From Streptomyces sp. 8K308 (GTDB lineage: Bacteria; Actinomycetota; Actinomycetes; Streptomycetales; Streptomycetaceae), in NCBI RefSeq assembly GCF_004348315.1, contig NZ_SMKC01000038.1:1-35475 (forward strand): DNA of 35,475 nt, read 5' to 3'. Shown piece by piece: positions 16,488 to 25,560 of this stretch. Every line of letters starts with the position of its first letter. The first letter of the stretch is position 1. A model generated the notes under the pieces. The model worked only from the letters and a program-made list of their open reading frames with translations, searched no databases and had not been told where the DNA came from. The translations under genes and the position numbers were made by a program.

Positions 16488-17822
16488 CTACAGGCCCGGG
16501 ATCCGGCCGTTGCGGAACAGGTCGACGAAGATCTGGTGATCGGCCCTGGCCCGAGCCCCATAGCCGTGGGCGAAGTCCACCAGCAGCTCAGGCAGACCCG
16601 CCTCGTCGGCCGCGAGTGCCTCGTCGATCGCCCGCTCGGTGGAGAACGGGACGAGCGAGTGGCCGCTCGAGTCGTCGGCGGCCGCGTGCATCGTCGCCGT
16701 GGCGCGGCCCAGGTCCGCGACGAGCTCCGCGATCTCGGCCGGGTCGTCGAGGTCGGACCAGTCAAGGTCCACGGCGTACGGCGACACCTCGGCCACCAGC
16801 TGCCCGGCGCCGTCCAGCAGGGTCCAGCCCAACCACTGGTCGGCGTGTGCCTGCAGCGCCCGCTGCGAGATGACGGTGCGGTGCCCCTCGTGGTGGAAGT
16901 AGGAGCGCACCCGCTCGTCCGCGACGTGCCGGGAGACCGCGGGCGTCTGCGCCTGTTTGAGGTAGATCACCACGTCGTTCTCGAGGGCGTCGCTGTTGCC
17001 CTCCAGAAGGATGTTGTACGAGGGCAGCCCCGCGCTGCCGATGCCGACGCCGCGGCGGCCGACGACGTCCTTGACGCGGTAGGTGTCGGGCCGGGACAGG
17101 CGGGAGGGCGGCAGTGACTCCAGGTATCCGTCGAAGGCGGCCAGCACCTTGTCCCGCGCGGCCGCGTCGAGTTCGATCGCGCCGCCCCCGGGTGTGAACC
17201 GGCGCTCGTGGTCGCGGATCTCGGTCATCGAGTCCAGCAGGCCGAACCGGGTCCGCGTCCGCGCGTCGCGCAGCGCGCCGAGCAGCGGTCCGCGGGCCGT
17301 GTCGAGCGTGAACGGCGGCACCTCGGCGGCGGAGGCGCCGGCGGCCAGTGCCGCGATACGCTCGCGGTAGGCGGCGGCGTAGGCGCGGACAAGATCGCCT
17401 ATCACGTCGTCGCTGAGTGCCTTGGTGTAACCGAGCAGGGCCACCGAGGCGGCGAAGCGCTTCAGGTCCCACAGGAACGGGCCGACGTACGCCTCGTCGA
17501 AGTCGTTGACGTTGAAGACCAGCCGCCCGTTGGCGTCCATGTAGGTGCCGAAGTTCTCGGCGTGCAGGTCACCGTGGATCCATACCCGCGAGGTGCGTTC
17601 GTCCAGGAACGGGCCTTCGGCGTGTTCCTCGTCCAGGTCCCGGTAGAAGAGGCAGGCGGTGCCCCGGTAGAACGCGAAGGCGGAGGCGGCCATCTTGCGG
17701 AACTTCACCCGGAACGCGGCCGGATCGGCCGCCAGCAGGTGGCCGAAGGCGGTGTCGAGGACGGCGAGTATCTCCTCGCCACGCTCCTGCGCCTGGGCCG
17801 ACATGACCCGCTGCGACGACAT
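16488..17822 (-). CDS. DUF2252 protein (kinase-like fold)
   Basis: 444 residues; ATG 17822 with AGGAGG nine bases upstream. The DUF2252 family is recognised from HGDLHAEN (83-90) and NDFDE (106-110), which resemble the catalytic-loop and metal-binding motifs of aminoglycoside/choline kinase-like folds. It also has FLWDLKRFAAS, the glycine-rich GRRGVGIGSAGL, a strand-turn FFRKM-like region early (FRKMAASAFAFYRG) and a C-terminal FAHGYGARARADH. No substrate is known for the family, so phosphotransfer activity is only inferred from the motifs. It is cytoplasmic, monocistronic and divergent from the carbonic anhydrase gene. Confidence 0.88.
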   Translation of the reverse strand: MSSQRVMSAQAQERGEEILAVLDTAFGHLLAADPAAFRVKFRKMAASAFAFYRGTACLFYRDLDEEHAEGPFLDERTSRVWIHGDLHAENFGTYMDANGRLVFNVNDFDEAYVGPFLWDLKRFAASVALLGYTKALSDDVIGDLVRAYAAAYRERIAALAAGASAAEVPPFTLDTARGPLLGALRDARTRTRFGLLDSMTEIRDHERRFTPGGGAIELDAAARDKVLAAFDGYLESLPPSRLSRPDTYRVKDVVGRRGVGIGSAGLPSYNILLEGNSDALENDVVIYLKQAQTPAVSRHVADERVRSYFHHEGHRTVISQRALQAHADQWLGWTLLDGAGQLVAEVSPYAVDLDWSDLDDPAEIAELVADLGRATATMHAAADDSSGHSLVPFSTERAIDEALAADEAGLPELLVDFAHGYGARARADHQIFVDLFRNGRIPGL

Positions 17823-18726
17823 GGCGAGGTGCCTCCTGAGTGCCCGACCCGGCTCCGTGCCCGGGATCTCCCCACCGGAGGCTACTCGCGGCCCGTTGGG
17901 CCGGGCCGCACGAGCCGGGAGAATTCTTACCTGATTTTGGTCATTCTTGATCGTCTCTTTTCTGCGTGCTGGTGGGTCGGGTCGAAGGCTGAGGGTGCCA
18001 CTGTCCGGTGCCTCATCGATCTCTCCACGAGGTGTGCCCACCATGTCCTCTCGCGTCATACGGACGCGTATGTCCGCCATAGCCGGAGTCGCCACCCTGA
18101 CGGTCGTCACGGCCGCCTTCAGCCCGCACGGTGACGACACGGACTCCCGCCACGGCGCCGCAAGCGCCGCTTCGGTGAACGCCGGGGCCCACGGCGAAGA
18201 GACCGAGGAGCGGGAAACCGTCCACTGGAGCTACCACGGCCACACCGGCCCCGAGCACTGGGCGACCCTCTCGAAGGACTTCGCGGCATGCGGCGCGGGC
18301 CGGGAACAGTCGCCCATCGAGCTCCCGGAGGACACCCGATCGGTGCCTCGACCGATGCGGCCATCACCATCGACTACGAACCGGTGACCGCGGAACTGGT
18401 GAACAACGGTCACACCGTGCAGGCCAACGTGTCCCCGGGCAGCCGGATCGTCGTCGACGACACCTCCTATGAGCTGCGGCAGTTCCACTTCCACCTCCCG
18501 AGCGAGCACACGGAGGACGGGGAAACACCGCGATGGAGATGCACTTCGTCCACGCGGACGCGGCGGGCAACCTCGCCGTCGTCGGGGTCCTGGAGCAGGA
18601 GGCGGGAGACTCCGCCTTCACGGATCTCTTTCGGACGCTCCCGACCGAGGAGGGCGAGGAGGTGGCGATCGACGAGCCGATCGACCTCACCGAGTTCCTG
18701 CCGGACGACCGCGACCAGTACCAGTA

Positions 18727-18766
18727 GGCCCTGTTCTCCTATAGCTACGGCGAGAGGACATGTAGC
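18727..18766 (+). repeat. Left terminal inverted repeat (40 bp)
   Basis: It reads GGCCCTGTTCTCCTATAGCT and onward to ATGTAGC, and matches the complement of 21146-21185 at 37 of 40 positions. It is preceded by the target duplication CAGTA (18722-18726). Confidence 0.92.
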
Positions 18767-18888
18767 TCAGCGTGATTTCAGGGCCTCTGCTGGAGTACCG
18801 GGGCTCGGGGACAGCTGCGTTGCTCATGGAGGCGAAGTCGGTGTGGGCCTGTTCGACGGCTTCCGGGTACACCTCGCGCTTGGCGTGC

Positions 18889-19403
18889 TCGGCCGGATGG
18901 GCCGGCTACGGCTACTGCGCCTCCCACTCCCGCTTCTTCTGGGGCCTACGCCTCCACCTGCTGTGCACACCCGCCGGACTCCCCGTCAGCTGGGCCCTGG
19001 CCAACCCCAAGGCCGATGAACGTGAAGTGCTCCTCGGCATGCTGGCCAACGAACCGGAACTCCTGGCCGCCCACCCGGGACAGACGATCATCACGGACAA
19101 GGGCTACGTCTCACGCGACCTGGACCGACAGCTCGCGGACGGGGGACTGCGGCTACTGCGGCCGTCCTACCGCAACCACGCACCCCGCCCCGGCCAGCAC
19201 CTGTTGAAGTCCGTCCGACAGCTGATCGAATCCGTCAACGACACCCTGAAAGGCCAAATGGCGCTGGAACAGCACGGAGGCCGCACACCCGCGGCGTCAC
19301 CGTCCGCGTCGGCCAACGCATCCTCGCCCTCACAGCCGCCATCTGGCACAACCGCACCACCGGCCAACCCACCACCCGCTCACTGATCGCCTTCGATCAC
19401 TGA
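18889..19403 (+). pseudogene. IS982-family transposase, 3' half only, frameshifted
   Basis: About 170 residues of the C-terminal half are readable: GWAGYGYCASHSRFFWGLRL, ALANPKADEREVLLGML, QTIITDKGYVSRDLD and LKSVRQLIESVNDTLKGQM. These match the DDE domain of IS982-type transposases, including the Glu-containing ESVN motif. The N-terminal half with the first catalytic Asp is absent. A missing G near 19289 (CCCGCGG for CCCGCGGG) shifts the last part, which is recovered in another frame as AGVTVRVGQRILALTAAIWH and ends at the TGA 19401-19403. It therefore has two independent inactivating lesions. No intact IS982 ends were recognised. Confidence 0.8.
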
Positions 19404-19575
19404 GATCGACATAACTCGTCTAGGACCACCGAGGCCCTCACCTCGGAGGCGTCCCGAAGGCGGCAGCGGTGCTCGGCACAGCTGGACACGAGGGCCAGGC
19501 GCCACACCAGGTCTGCGCCGCGCTCCGGATCGGCGGCGCAGAGCGGGCAGGCCCGCCAGGCAGCGGGGTAGCTCG
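19397..19575 (-). pseudogene. TniQ-like zinc-finger fragment
   Basis: On the minus strand a high-GC3 frame reads SYPAAWRACPLCAADPER, then ADLVWRLALVSSCAEHRCRL. The spaced CPLC and CAEH pairs with WRL between them resemble the N-terminal zinc-binding core of TniQ proteins, target-selection partners of Tn5053/Tn7-like transposases. Only about 55 residues remain, ending at a TGA (19397-19399). It abuts the tnpA remnant in a different frame, which suggests a recombination joint. The similarity is by motif only. Confidence 0.45.
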
Positions 19576-21086
19576 CCGGCGTCCTGCGGCTGACCCAGGG
19601 CCGCGTAGTGGACGTCCCGGTTGTCCTCGAAGTCCGCGGGCAGGTCGTCCTCCGGGGTGCGCCACCGGTTCGCGCCCACCACCCAGATCTCCCGCCGACG
19701 CAACGCGTCCCGCAGCGCCACGAGCACGCACAGCTCGTACGGGATGCGCTCCACCCGGCCCTTGTCGTCCACCACCGACGCCCGCCACTGCTCCGGGACC
19801 ACGCCCTCCAGCGGCGCGCTCTCGGCCGGATCGAAGAGCGCGCCTTCCTTGATCGGCTGGTCCAGGTACCGCTGGAGCAGGTCGATCGCGTCCATCACCG
19901 GCCGGTAGGCGGTGTTGTTGCACTTCAGCTCCAGCGCCCGCAGCAGCGGCGACAGCATCCGCCGCCAGTGCGCCGAGTAGGACGACCGCAGCACGGTACG
20001 GACCCGGGCCTTGTAGCGGGCCTCGTTCGCCGCGGCCTCCGCCGCCAGCGCCTTGAGTGTCTTCTCCCCGCCGACCACGGGGTAGATCACCCGCCGCACC
20101 GTGCCCGACGGCTCCGACAAGGCCGCCTCCGCGACCCGCAGCAGCATCGCCTCCTTGCCCCGGACCTCCCTCAGCTCCGCCCCCAGCTCCTTCTCACCCT
20201 CCGCTCCGCACGCGTGTTGATCTTCAGTACGAGCTGGATGAACAGGTCCACCAGCGAGTCGGTGATCTCCGTCTGCCGCACGTGGCACAACGTGGCCAGC
20301 AGTGTCAGGCGCCGCGGCGGCTTCATCCGCTCCAGGTTCGCCGGGTACTCCTTCGACGCCCGCGCCCGCCAGGCGTCCACGAGCTTCTCCGACACGTCCG
20401 CGAACAGGTCCGCGGGCAGCTCCAGGCGCCGCACCCGCTCCAGCTTGTTCACCTCCGCCAGCAGGCTCTCCAGGCCCGGAGCACCGGGGTCGGTTTTCAG
20501 CTCGGGGGCGTGCGACCGCCCGCCCCCGGCCGCCGCCCTCGACGCCCTGCTCGGTTCCGTCGCCCGCGATCAGGTCCTCCAGCCGTGAGCGGGTCGCGTG
20601 ACCGAGCCGGTCCAGCGTGCTCGGAGGAACCGCTTTTCGAAGTCCTTGACCGCCTTGCCGACCAGCCGCCGCACCTGCCCGGGCGCCGGCGGTTCGACGT
20701 GGTCGTTGCGGCGCCGGGCCACCACCGCGGCCGCCAGCCGGTCCTGGTCCTCCTCGGTGTTCGCCCGGAACCCGTACGCCGCCCGGAGCTCGCCCCGATG
20801 CCGCTGGGCCTTGCTCTGCCAGTCGTACTCCGCCCACGCCCCGGCCGGGACCTTCACCTGCGGGGCGACGTACTCCACCGCGGCGGCCGGCACCTCCCTG
20901 ACCGACTCCGGGAACCGGGCCTCCACCTCGAAGAACTTCAGCAACAGCGCGAACCCGAGCCGGGTCACCCCGGACTCGTTCCGCACCCCGCTTCATGTCG
21001 TCTTCGAGCAGCGTCCAGACCTCGATCAGGTCCTCCGGCTCCCAGTCCTGCCGCACCCCGCCCCCCTCCACCCCAACCGAGATCAC
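19576..21086 (-). pseudogene. Tn3-family transposase (DUF4158 N-terminal part), multiply frameshifted
   Basis: From ATG 21086 the reading moves through at least three frames. The first gives WEPEDLIEVWTLLEDDMKR; the second (to about 20570) gives TRLGFALLLKFFEVEARFP and AEYDWQSKAQRHRGELRAAYG, the DUF4158 domain of Tn3 transposases. The third (20452-20171) gives LPADLFADVSEKLVDAWRAR and LLATLCHVRQTEITDSLVDL. Back in the first frame come ALELKCNNTAYRPVMDAIDL and EIWVVGANRWRTPEDDLP, then DVHYAALGQP before the joint to the TniQ-like piece. Tn3 transposases are about 1000 residues; roughly the first 500-550 positions survive. The catalytic DDE part is missing. Confidence 0.82.
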
Positions 21087-21145
21087 TCGTTCAGCTCAAC
21101 GAGGCGCCCAGTCAGGGGAAACGAGCGTCAGGGCAATCACACGGC

Positions 21146-21185
21146 GCTACATGTCCGTTCGCCGTAGCTATACGAGAACAGGGCC
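21146..21185 (-). repeat. Right terminal inverted repeat (40 bp)
   Basis: The complement of 18727-18766 with three mismatches; its outer end is GAGAACAGGGCC. It is followed at once by the second copy of the target duplication CAGTA (21186-21190) and the 3' part of the carbonic anhydrase gene. Confidence 0.92.
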
Positions 21186-21378
21186 CAGTACGACGGTTCC
21201 CTGACGACCCCGCCCTGCACCGAGGGCGTCAGGTGGATCGTGCTCGACGACCCCGTCCCCGTCACTCCGGGCCACGCCGCGCACCGGCACCTGCTCCACA
21301 AGAGCAACCGGCCGACCCAGCCGCTCAACGACCGCCTGGTGACCGTCGTCGAGGACTGACGGCGACGAACGGGCGAGG

Positions 21379-21413
21379 CCGGGGACATCACCCACGTCAG
21401 GTGATGTCCCCGG
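21379..21413. terminator. Strong terminator after the carbonic anhydrase gene
   Basis: CCGGGGACATCACC (21379-21392) and its exact complement (21400-21413) form a 14-bp stem with a 7-base loop. It sits 20 bases after the carbonic anhydrase stop and 65 bases from the stop of the convergent lyase gene, so it can serve both directions. Confidence 0.88.
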
Positions 21414-21477
21414 CGGGCCCTTGGCCCGGTGGTCACGCCCGGCACCGCACGCGGGCGTCACCCGGGAGCCGCCGGCG

Positions 21478-24210
21478 TCAGACGTGGTCGCCGACGAGGG
21501 CGAGGCACTGGATGACGGCGAGGCCGTACTGGGCGCTCGCGTTGGTGCTGAGCGGCGCCTCGTCGACGGGGTTGAGGACGGCCGGGCCCTCGACGCGCTC
21601 GGAGGTGAAGTCGTGGCCCTCGGGGTAGCCGGCGTGGCCGGCGCGCAGTTCCTGCCATGCGCGTCGGGCGAGCGCGTCGTCGCCCAGCCGCACGGCGGCG
21701 TAGGCGGTGGCTCGGGAGTACGCCTGGCGAAGGTTGAGGCTGCCCCAGGAGGAGCCGGTCTCCTCGCGCTGTTGGTCGGCGCTCGAGTTGTAGAGGCGGC
21801 AGAACCTGACCCACTGGGCGGTGACCCGCTCGTCGTCGATCAGTTGCAGGAGCTCCGTCATGAGCTCGATGAGGCCGAAGACGGAGCTGAGACTGCCGAT
21901 GCTGATGCTGGGCTCGGAAGGGCCGGTGAAGCGTCCGTCGGCGAGGTTGTACGTGACCTCTCCGCCCTGCGCCCAGGCGTTGGGCAGCGCGGCGATGGTG
22001 GTGGCGCCGTTGATCAGCTTGGTGCGGGCGATCTCGTCGCCGTCGCGTTCCCACTCGGTGAGCCAGGCGAGGGCGAGTGATCCCCAGTCGGTGGACTTGC
22101 CGACGCGGAGGGCCTCTGGGGCTGGGTAGAAAGGCTCGTCGGTGAGCTTGCGGCCGGGGTCGAGGACGAGGAAGGTGCGGTCGGCGTCGACGAGTTCGCG
22201 CAGGACGTCGCCGACCCGTTCGTCCGCGGTGAGGAAGTAGAGGAACCGCTTGTAGCCGGCGTTGCTGATCCGGACCTGTTTGGCGCTGTCCGCCCAGTGC
22301 TGGACGCCGTGCCGGGTGCCCAGGCCCTTCCACTCGCCGAGGTGGTACATGTCGACCTCGCCGGTGTGGCGGGTCATCGCCTCGGCGAAGCGGAACGCCT
22401 CGGCGTCGCCGGTGCGCAGGTAGTGGTACCACAGCCACAGGTCCGTGGAGAGTTCCGAGTTGTCCCAGGCGTAGCCGCCGACGTCGTAGCGCCACGCGTG
22501 CCGGTCGTCGTCGTAGCTGTGCATGACGTCGCCGTAGTCCCAGAAGCCGTACCAGTGACGCTGGTCGACCGAGTCGACGTAGTAGCGGTGCATCAGGGCG
22601 AGGTTCTCCTCCAGCTCCTCCTTCGCGGCAGTGGAGCGGTCGACCGGGGACCAGGCGCCGAACACCCCGGCCGAGTGGTTGTGTTCCGGCGGACTGGCCA
22701 GCAGGGGCGGGGTCGCGTTGGCGTCGGCGAGGGCGGAGAAGCGTTCGGCGGTCGGTGTGGCTTCCAGGGCCCAGAACGTCAGCTCGGTGGTGCGGGCGAC
22801 GCCGTGGGGGGTGCCGAAGCCGGGCTCGTAGTCCTCGTAGGTGATCTCCAGGCCCTCGAGCTGCTCGGGATAGGTGTCCTGCCCCAGGCCGTCGTGGTAG
22901 AACCGCAGGTCCATCGCGCCCGCGCGCGGCGACCACATCCACACCGTGGCCTGCGCGGTGTCGCTGGCGGCGCCGCTGATCTCCAGTTCCGTCGGGTGCA
23001 GTTGCCAGAAGTTCCGCATGCCGAAGGCCAGGCCGCCGCTCGGCGAGCCGACGTACGCCAGGCCCCTGGCCCGCCCTCCGCCGTCGACCCGGAGCCAGGA
23101 GTGGCCACGCTTGGTGCGCTTGTGGATCTCGAAGCCGTTGGCAGTGAGTTGGTGGAGGCTGTGGTCGCCGAAGGCCGGGATGTACTGGAGCCGGGTGGTG
23201 ACGCGTTGGTCCCAGGTGGCGGGGTCCGGGGTTGCCTGGCCGGCGACCTGTGCCCGCCGGACCGCCGCGCCCGGGTCGCGGCGCAGCCCGGTGATGCCGC
23301 GCACGGCCTCGGCGAGCACGCCCTGGCCCGGGCCGGCGAACCGGACGTGCCGGTCGTGCGGCTCCCCGCGCATCGGCACGTCGAACCGGACGCCGAGGCC
23401 GTTGACGAAGTCACGCTCGGCGTCGCCGTCGTAGACGAAGGTGTGCACCACGCGGATCGCGTCCGAGCCGGCGTACAGGTAGAAGCGGACGGTGAACGGC
23501 AGCCAGGCCCGGCGGTCCTTGCGGTGCTTGCCCTCGATCTTGACGACGGCGCGCACGGGTCCTTCCTGCTCGACCGTCACCTCGTCGATCGCGCTGGTGA
23601 AGGACTGGCTGCGCACCGTCTCGGGAAGGTCGGTGCTCGGTCTGTCCTGGCGGGAGGCGATCAGCAGTCCACGCTCGGCGATGACGGTGTCGCCGCGCCG
23701 GATGGACTCCACGAGGTGCTCGCCGTCGCGCCGGAAGGCCACCTTGATGACGCCGGTGTCCACGGTGATCCGCCGACCGCCGCCGCTGACCGTGACGGGG
23801 GTCGCGGGGTGGGCGGCATCGCCGGGGGCGAGGCGGTAGCTCTCGGCGCGCGGGTCGGCGCCACTGACCGCGTGGGCCGTCCACTTCACCGAACCGTCCG
23901 GCCACCACCCGGTGGTCCACGACTGCACGGGTATGGACGCGCCCGAGTCCGACTCCAGCGAGAACTCCTGGTCGGGGGCGATAGCGCCGCGTGGCCAGGG
24001 GACTCCGAAGGTCGTGCCGGCCGCCAGCTCGGCGGGCGTGCCGCCCTCCAACCACCGCACGGTGACCGGGGCGTGGCCGGTCGGTTCGGCGGGGCGCGTC
24101 GCCTGCTCGGCGCGGGGCTCGGCGGCAGCGGCGGTGCGCGAGGCGAGCAGGGCGGTGGCGCCGGCGGCGGCCGCCGAGGCCAGGACGTTGCGTCGACTGA
24201 TGTGAACCAC
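21478..24210 (-). CDS. Tat-exported rhamnogalacturonan lyase-like protein (PL26/PcRGLX type)
   Basis: 910 residues from GTG 24210, chosen for the GGAGGAG site upstream. The N-terminus carries a twin-arginine signal: VHISRRNVLASAAAAGATA, then ALLASRTAAAAEP. Next comes the N-terminal barrel of PcRGLX/YetA-like proteins (VTVRWLEGGTPAELAAGTTF, FGVPWPRGAI, WPDGSVKWTAHAVSG), a large beta-rich middle (WLPFTVRFYLYAGSDAIRV, HDRHVRFAGPGQG) and an alpha/alpha-barrel C-terminal half (YGFWDYGDVMHSYDDDRHAW, WLWYHYLRTGDAEAFRFAEA, HWADS). The fungal and bacterial relatives are exo-rhamnogalacturonan lyases acting on pectin. The exact substrate here is inferred from family only. The gene is downstream of a DeoR/LacI-type regulator on the same strand with operator-like repeats between. 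Confidence 0.85.
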   Translation of the reverse strand: MVHISRRNVLASAAAAGATALLASRTAAAAEPRAEQATRPAEPTGHAPVTVRWLEGGTPAELAAGTTFGVPWPRGAIAPDQEFSLESDSGASIPVQSWTTGWWPDGSVKWTAHAVSGADPRAESYRLAPGDAAHPATPVTVSGGGRRITVDTGVIKVAFRRDGEHLVESIRRGDTVIAERGLLIASRQDRPSTDLPETVRSQSFTSAIDEVTVEQEGPVRAVVKIEGKHRKDRRAWLPFTVRFYLYAGSDAIRVVHTFVYDGDAERDFVNGLGVRFDVPMRGEPHDRHVRFAGPGQGVLAEAVRGITGLRRDPGAAVRRAQVAGQATPDPATWDQRVTTRLQYIPAFGDHSLHQLTANGFEIHKRTKRGHSWLRVDGGGRARGLAYVGSPSGGLAFGMRNFWQLHPTELEISGAASDTAQATVWMWSPRAGAMDLRFYHDGLGQDTYPEQLEGLEITYEDYEPGFGTPHGVARTTELTFWALEATPTAERFSALADANATPPLLASPPEHNHSAGVFGAWSPVDRSTAAKEELEENLALMHRYYVDSVDQRHWYGFWDYGDVMHSYDDDRHAWRYDVGGYAWDNSELSTDLWLWYHYLRTGDAEAFRFAEAMTRHTGEVDMYHLGEWKGLGTRHGVQHWADSAKQVRISNAGYKRFLYFLTADERVGDVLRELVDADRTFLVLDPGRKLTDEPFYPAPEALRVGKSTDWGSLALAWLTEWERDGDEIARTKLINGATTIAALPNAWAQGGEVTYNLADGRFTGPSEPSISIGSLSSVFGLIELMTELLQLIDDERVTAQWVRFCRLYNSSADQQREETGSSWGSLNLRQAYSRATAYAAVRLGDDALARRAWQELRAGHAGYPEGHDFTSERVEGPAVLNPVDEAPLSTNASAQYGLAVIQCLALVGDHV

Positions 24211-24250
24211 GATGGTCAGCTCCTCCGGGGAAGCGGCGCGTCCCGCACTT

Positions 24251-24289
24251 TGACGCAACTTCCGTCATGGGTCAATAAGTTCGATCGAA
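24251..24289 (-). promoter_or_regulatory. Candidate operator region of the lyase gene
   Basis: Two short inverted repeats lie in the 150-base gap upstream of the lyase start. TTCGATCGAA (24280-24289) is a perfect 10-base palindrome, and TGACG/CGTCA (24251-24255 and 24263-24267) flank 7 bases. The region is less GC-rich than its surroundings (CAATAAGTTCG). Binding by the adjacent regulator is inferred from position. Confidence 0.45.
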
Positions 24290-24360
24290 AGCTGCCAGAT
24301 TCATGTACGAGTGCGCGGATGCGCGTGAAGTTGAACGGAGCGGACGTGAAGCGAGAGTCG

Positions 24361-25509
24361 TCACGAGCGGGTGGCCGGCGGCTCGTGCGACGGACTCCCG
24401 TCGCGAGCCGCCCCGCACGACGCGCGGACGACGAGTCGCGGCTGCAGCGCCACCTGCCGAACGGCGGGCGGCTCGGTCGCGCCGAGCCGGTCCAGGAGCA
24501 ACCCCGTGGCCAGCTCGCCGAGTTCGTGCTTCGGCGGGGCGACCGCCGTCAGCGGCACCTCGGCCAGGGCGGCGATCTCGTCGTCGTAGGCGATCAGCGC
24601 CAGGTCGTCGGGCGTGCGTAGCCCGCGCAGCCGCAGGCGCCGCGCCAGCTCGATCGCGTCGTGGTCGGAGTGCACGAGCGCCGCCCTGGTACCCCCGGCC
24701 AGGCAGCGTTCGATGAAACCGTCGTAGTGCCGGGCGGCCTCCGCCGAGCCCAGGACGGGGCGTCCGCCGTCCACGACCGGAGCCGACGGGTCGAGGCCCA
24801 GCGACCGTACGGCCGCCGCGTGGCCCTCCCGGACCGGCGCGGCCGTGGGACCGCCGTTCGTGTAGAGGCCCACGCGGTCGTGGCCGAGCGCGCCGAAGTG
24901 CCGGACCGCCGCGTACGCGCCCTGGCGGTGGTCGGAGACGGCGAACTCGCAGGAGGCGTAGGGATCCTGCGGCTCCCGCTCGACGAGCACGAACGGCACT
25001 CCGGTGTCGCGGAGCCGGTCGAGGGTCGCGGCGGGCGTGCGGTGTCCCTCGGCCGTGGTGACCAGCAGCCCGGTAGCGCCCGAGGCGACCAGATCGTCGA
25101 TCCGATCCATGTCGCGCGGCTCCGCGTAGTCGGTGAGGCCGATGATGACCCGGGCTCCCCTCCGGGCGGCGACGCTCCGCACCCCGGCCACCAACCGCGG
25201 GTAGTGGTACCTCATCGAGGGCACGAGCAGCCCGAGCACGGGACCGGCCTCGGCCGCCGGCGCCGCCCGGAGGGCCCGCGTCCGCTGCCGGAGGTGCACC
25301 CTGTTGGGAACGCCCCGCCGACTCGCCAGCATGGCGCCACCCCGGACCCGGACGACCTTGCCCGCCTCGGCGAGCTCGGCGAGGTCACGGCGGACCGTGG
25401 CGCTCGACACCTCGAGACGCGCGGCGAGTTCGACGATCCTCAGGGCGCCGTGTGCCGCGAGTTCCCTGAGCAGCAGCTCGTGGCGCTGTGCGACGAGCAG
25501 GTCGGCCAT
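24361..25509 (-). CDS. DeoR-type HTH / LacI-type sensor hybrid transcriptional regulator
   Basis: 382 residues from ATG 25509 with GGAGGT just upstream. The N-terminal helix-turn-helix is of the DeoR type (about 1-55: RHELLLRELAAHGALRIVEL, then VSSATVRRDLAELAEAGKVVRVRGGAM). The rest (about 80-365) is a periplasmic-binding-protein-like sensor of LacI regulators: LGLLVPSMRYHYPRLVAGV, GATGLLVTTAEG, VPFVLVEREP, LGHDRVGLYTNG, DLALIAYDDEIAALAEVPLT. This hybrid layout is known in actinobacteria, where such proteins control sugar-use genes. It probably represses the lyase gene downstream and responds to a pectin-derived sugar. The ligand is not deducible. Confidence 0.88.
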   Translation of the reverse strand: MADLLVAQRHELLLRELAAHGALRIVELAARLEVSSATVRRDLAELAEAGKVVRVRGGAMLASRRGVPNRVHLRQRTRALRAAPAAEAGPVLGLLVPSMRYHYPRLVAGVRSVAARRGARVIIGLTDYAEPRDMDRIDDLVASGATGLLVTTAEGHRTPAATLDRLRDTGVPFVLVEREPQDPYASCEFAVSDHRQGAYAAVRHFGALGHDRVGLYTNGGPTAAPVREGHAAAVRSLGLDPSAPVVDGGRPVLGSAEAARHYDGFIERCLAGGTRAALVHSDHDAIELARRLRLRGLRTPDDLALIAYDDEIAALAEVPLTAVAPPKHELGELATGLLLDRLGATEPPAVRQVALQPRLVVRASCGAARDGSPSHEPPATRS

Positions 25510-25560
25510 CGGACCTCCGGTGAGCATGTGTTGAGCATCCTAGGCGAACATTGTCGAGGC

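Larger units (their letters stand above)
18727..21185. mobile_element. 2459-bp degenerate Tn3-type transposon with nested IS982 and TniQ pieces
   Basis: Both ends begin GGCCCTGTTCTC and are inverted relative to each other over 40 bases with three mismatches. The element is flanked by CAGTA on both sides (18722-18726 and 21186-21190). A ~40-bp inverted repeat and 5-bp duplication match the Tn3 family, and a DUF4158/Tn3-type tnpA remnant is read on the minus strand. Reading left to right it holds: the left repeat and the end of an unrecognised minus-strand reading frame (about 18768-18888, EHAKREVYPEAVEQAH...), an IS982-type transposase remnant, a TniQ-like remnant, and the tnpA remnant. The C-terminal part of tnpA and any resolvase are missing, so it cannot move by itself. 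Confidence 0.85.
18043..21359 (+). pseudogene. Alpha-carbonic anhydrase, split by a transposon and frameshifted
   Basis: The 5' part starts at ATG 18043 with an exported-type N-terminus. HWSYHGHTGPEHWATL and CGAGREQSPIELPE mark an alpha-class carbonic anhydrase. A missing C near 18336 moves the frame; the next segment holds QFHFHLPSEH with two zinc His. A missing A near 18522 moves it again; EMHFVHADAAGN, with the third zinc His, follows. At 18727 the frame stops because a transposon is inserted. The 3' part resumes at 21186 with YDGSLTTPPCTEGVRW and ends in VTVVED at a TGA (21357-21359). Removing the insert and one copy of the 5-base duplication joins the halves exactly in frame. The normal enzyme hydrates CO2 outside the membrane; this copy cannot be functional as read. 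Confidence 0.9.

Noticed and set aside
17823..18042. A/T-rich stretch with repeated ATTCTT between DUF2252 and carbonic anhydrase as a Zur box
   Set aside because: The sequence does not match the streptomycete Zur palindrome; only TGATTTTGGTCA has partial symmetry. It is probably just the promoter region of the divergent genes.
18731..18888. A minus-strand gene reading out through the left transposon repeat (EHAKREVYPEAVEQAH...)
   Set aside because: Only about 50 codons survive, cut at the IS982 joint. The part over the inverted repeat is probably not under protein selection. It is noted in the transposon entry only.
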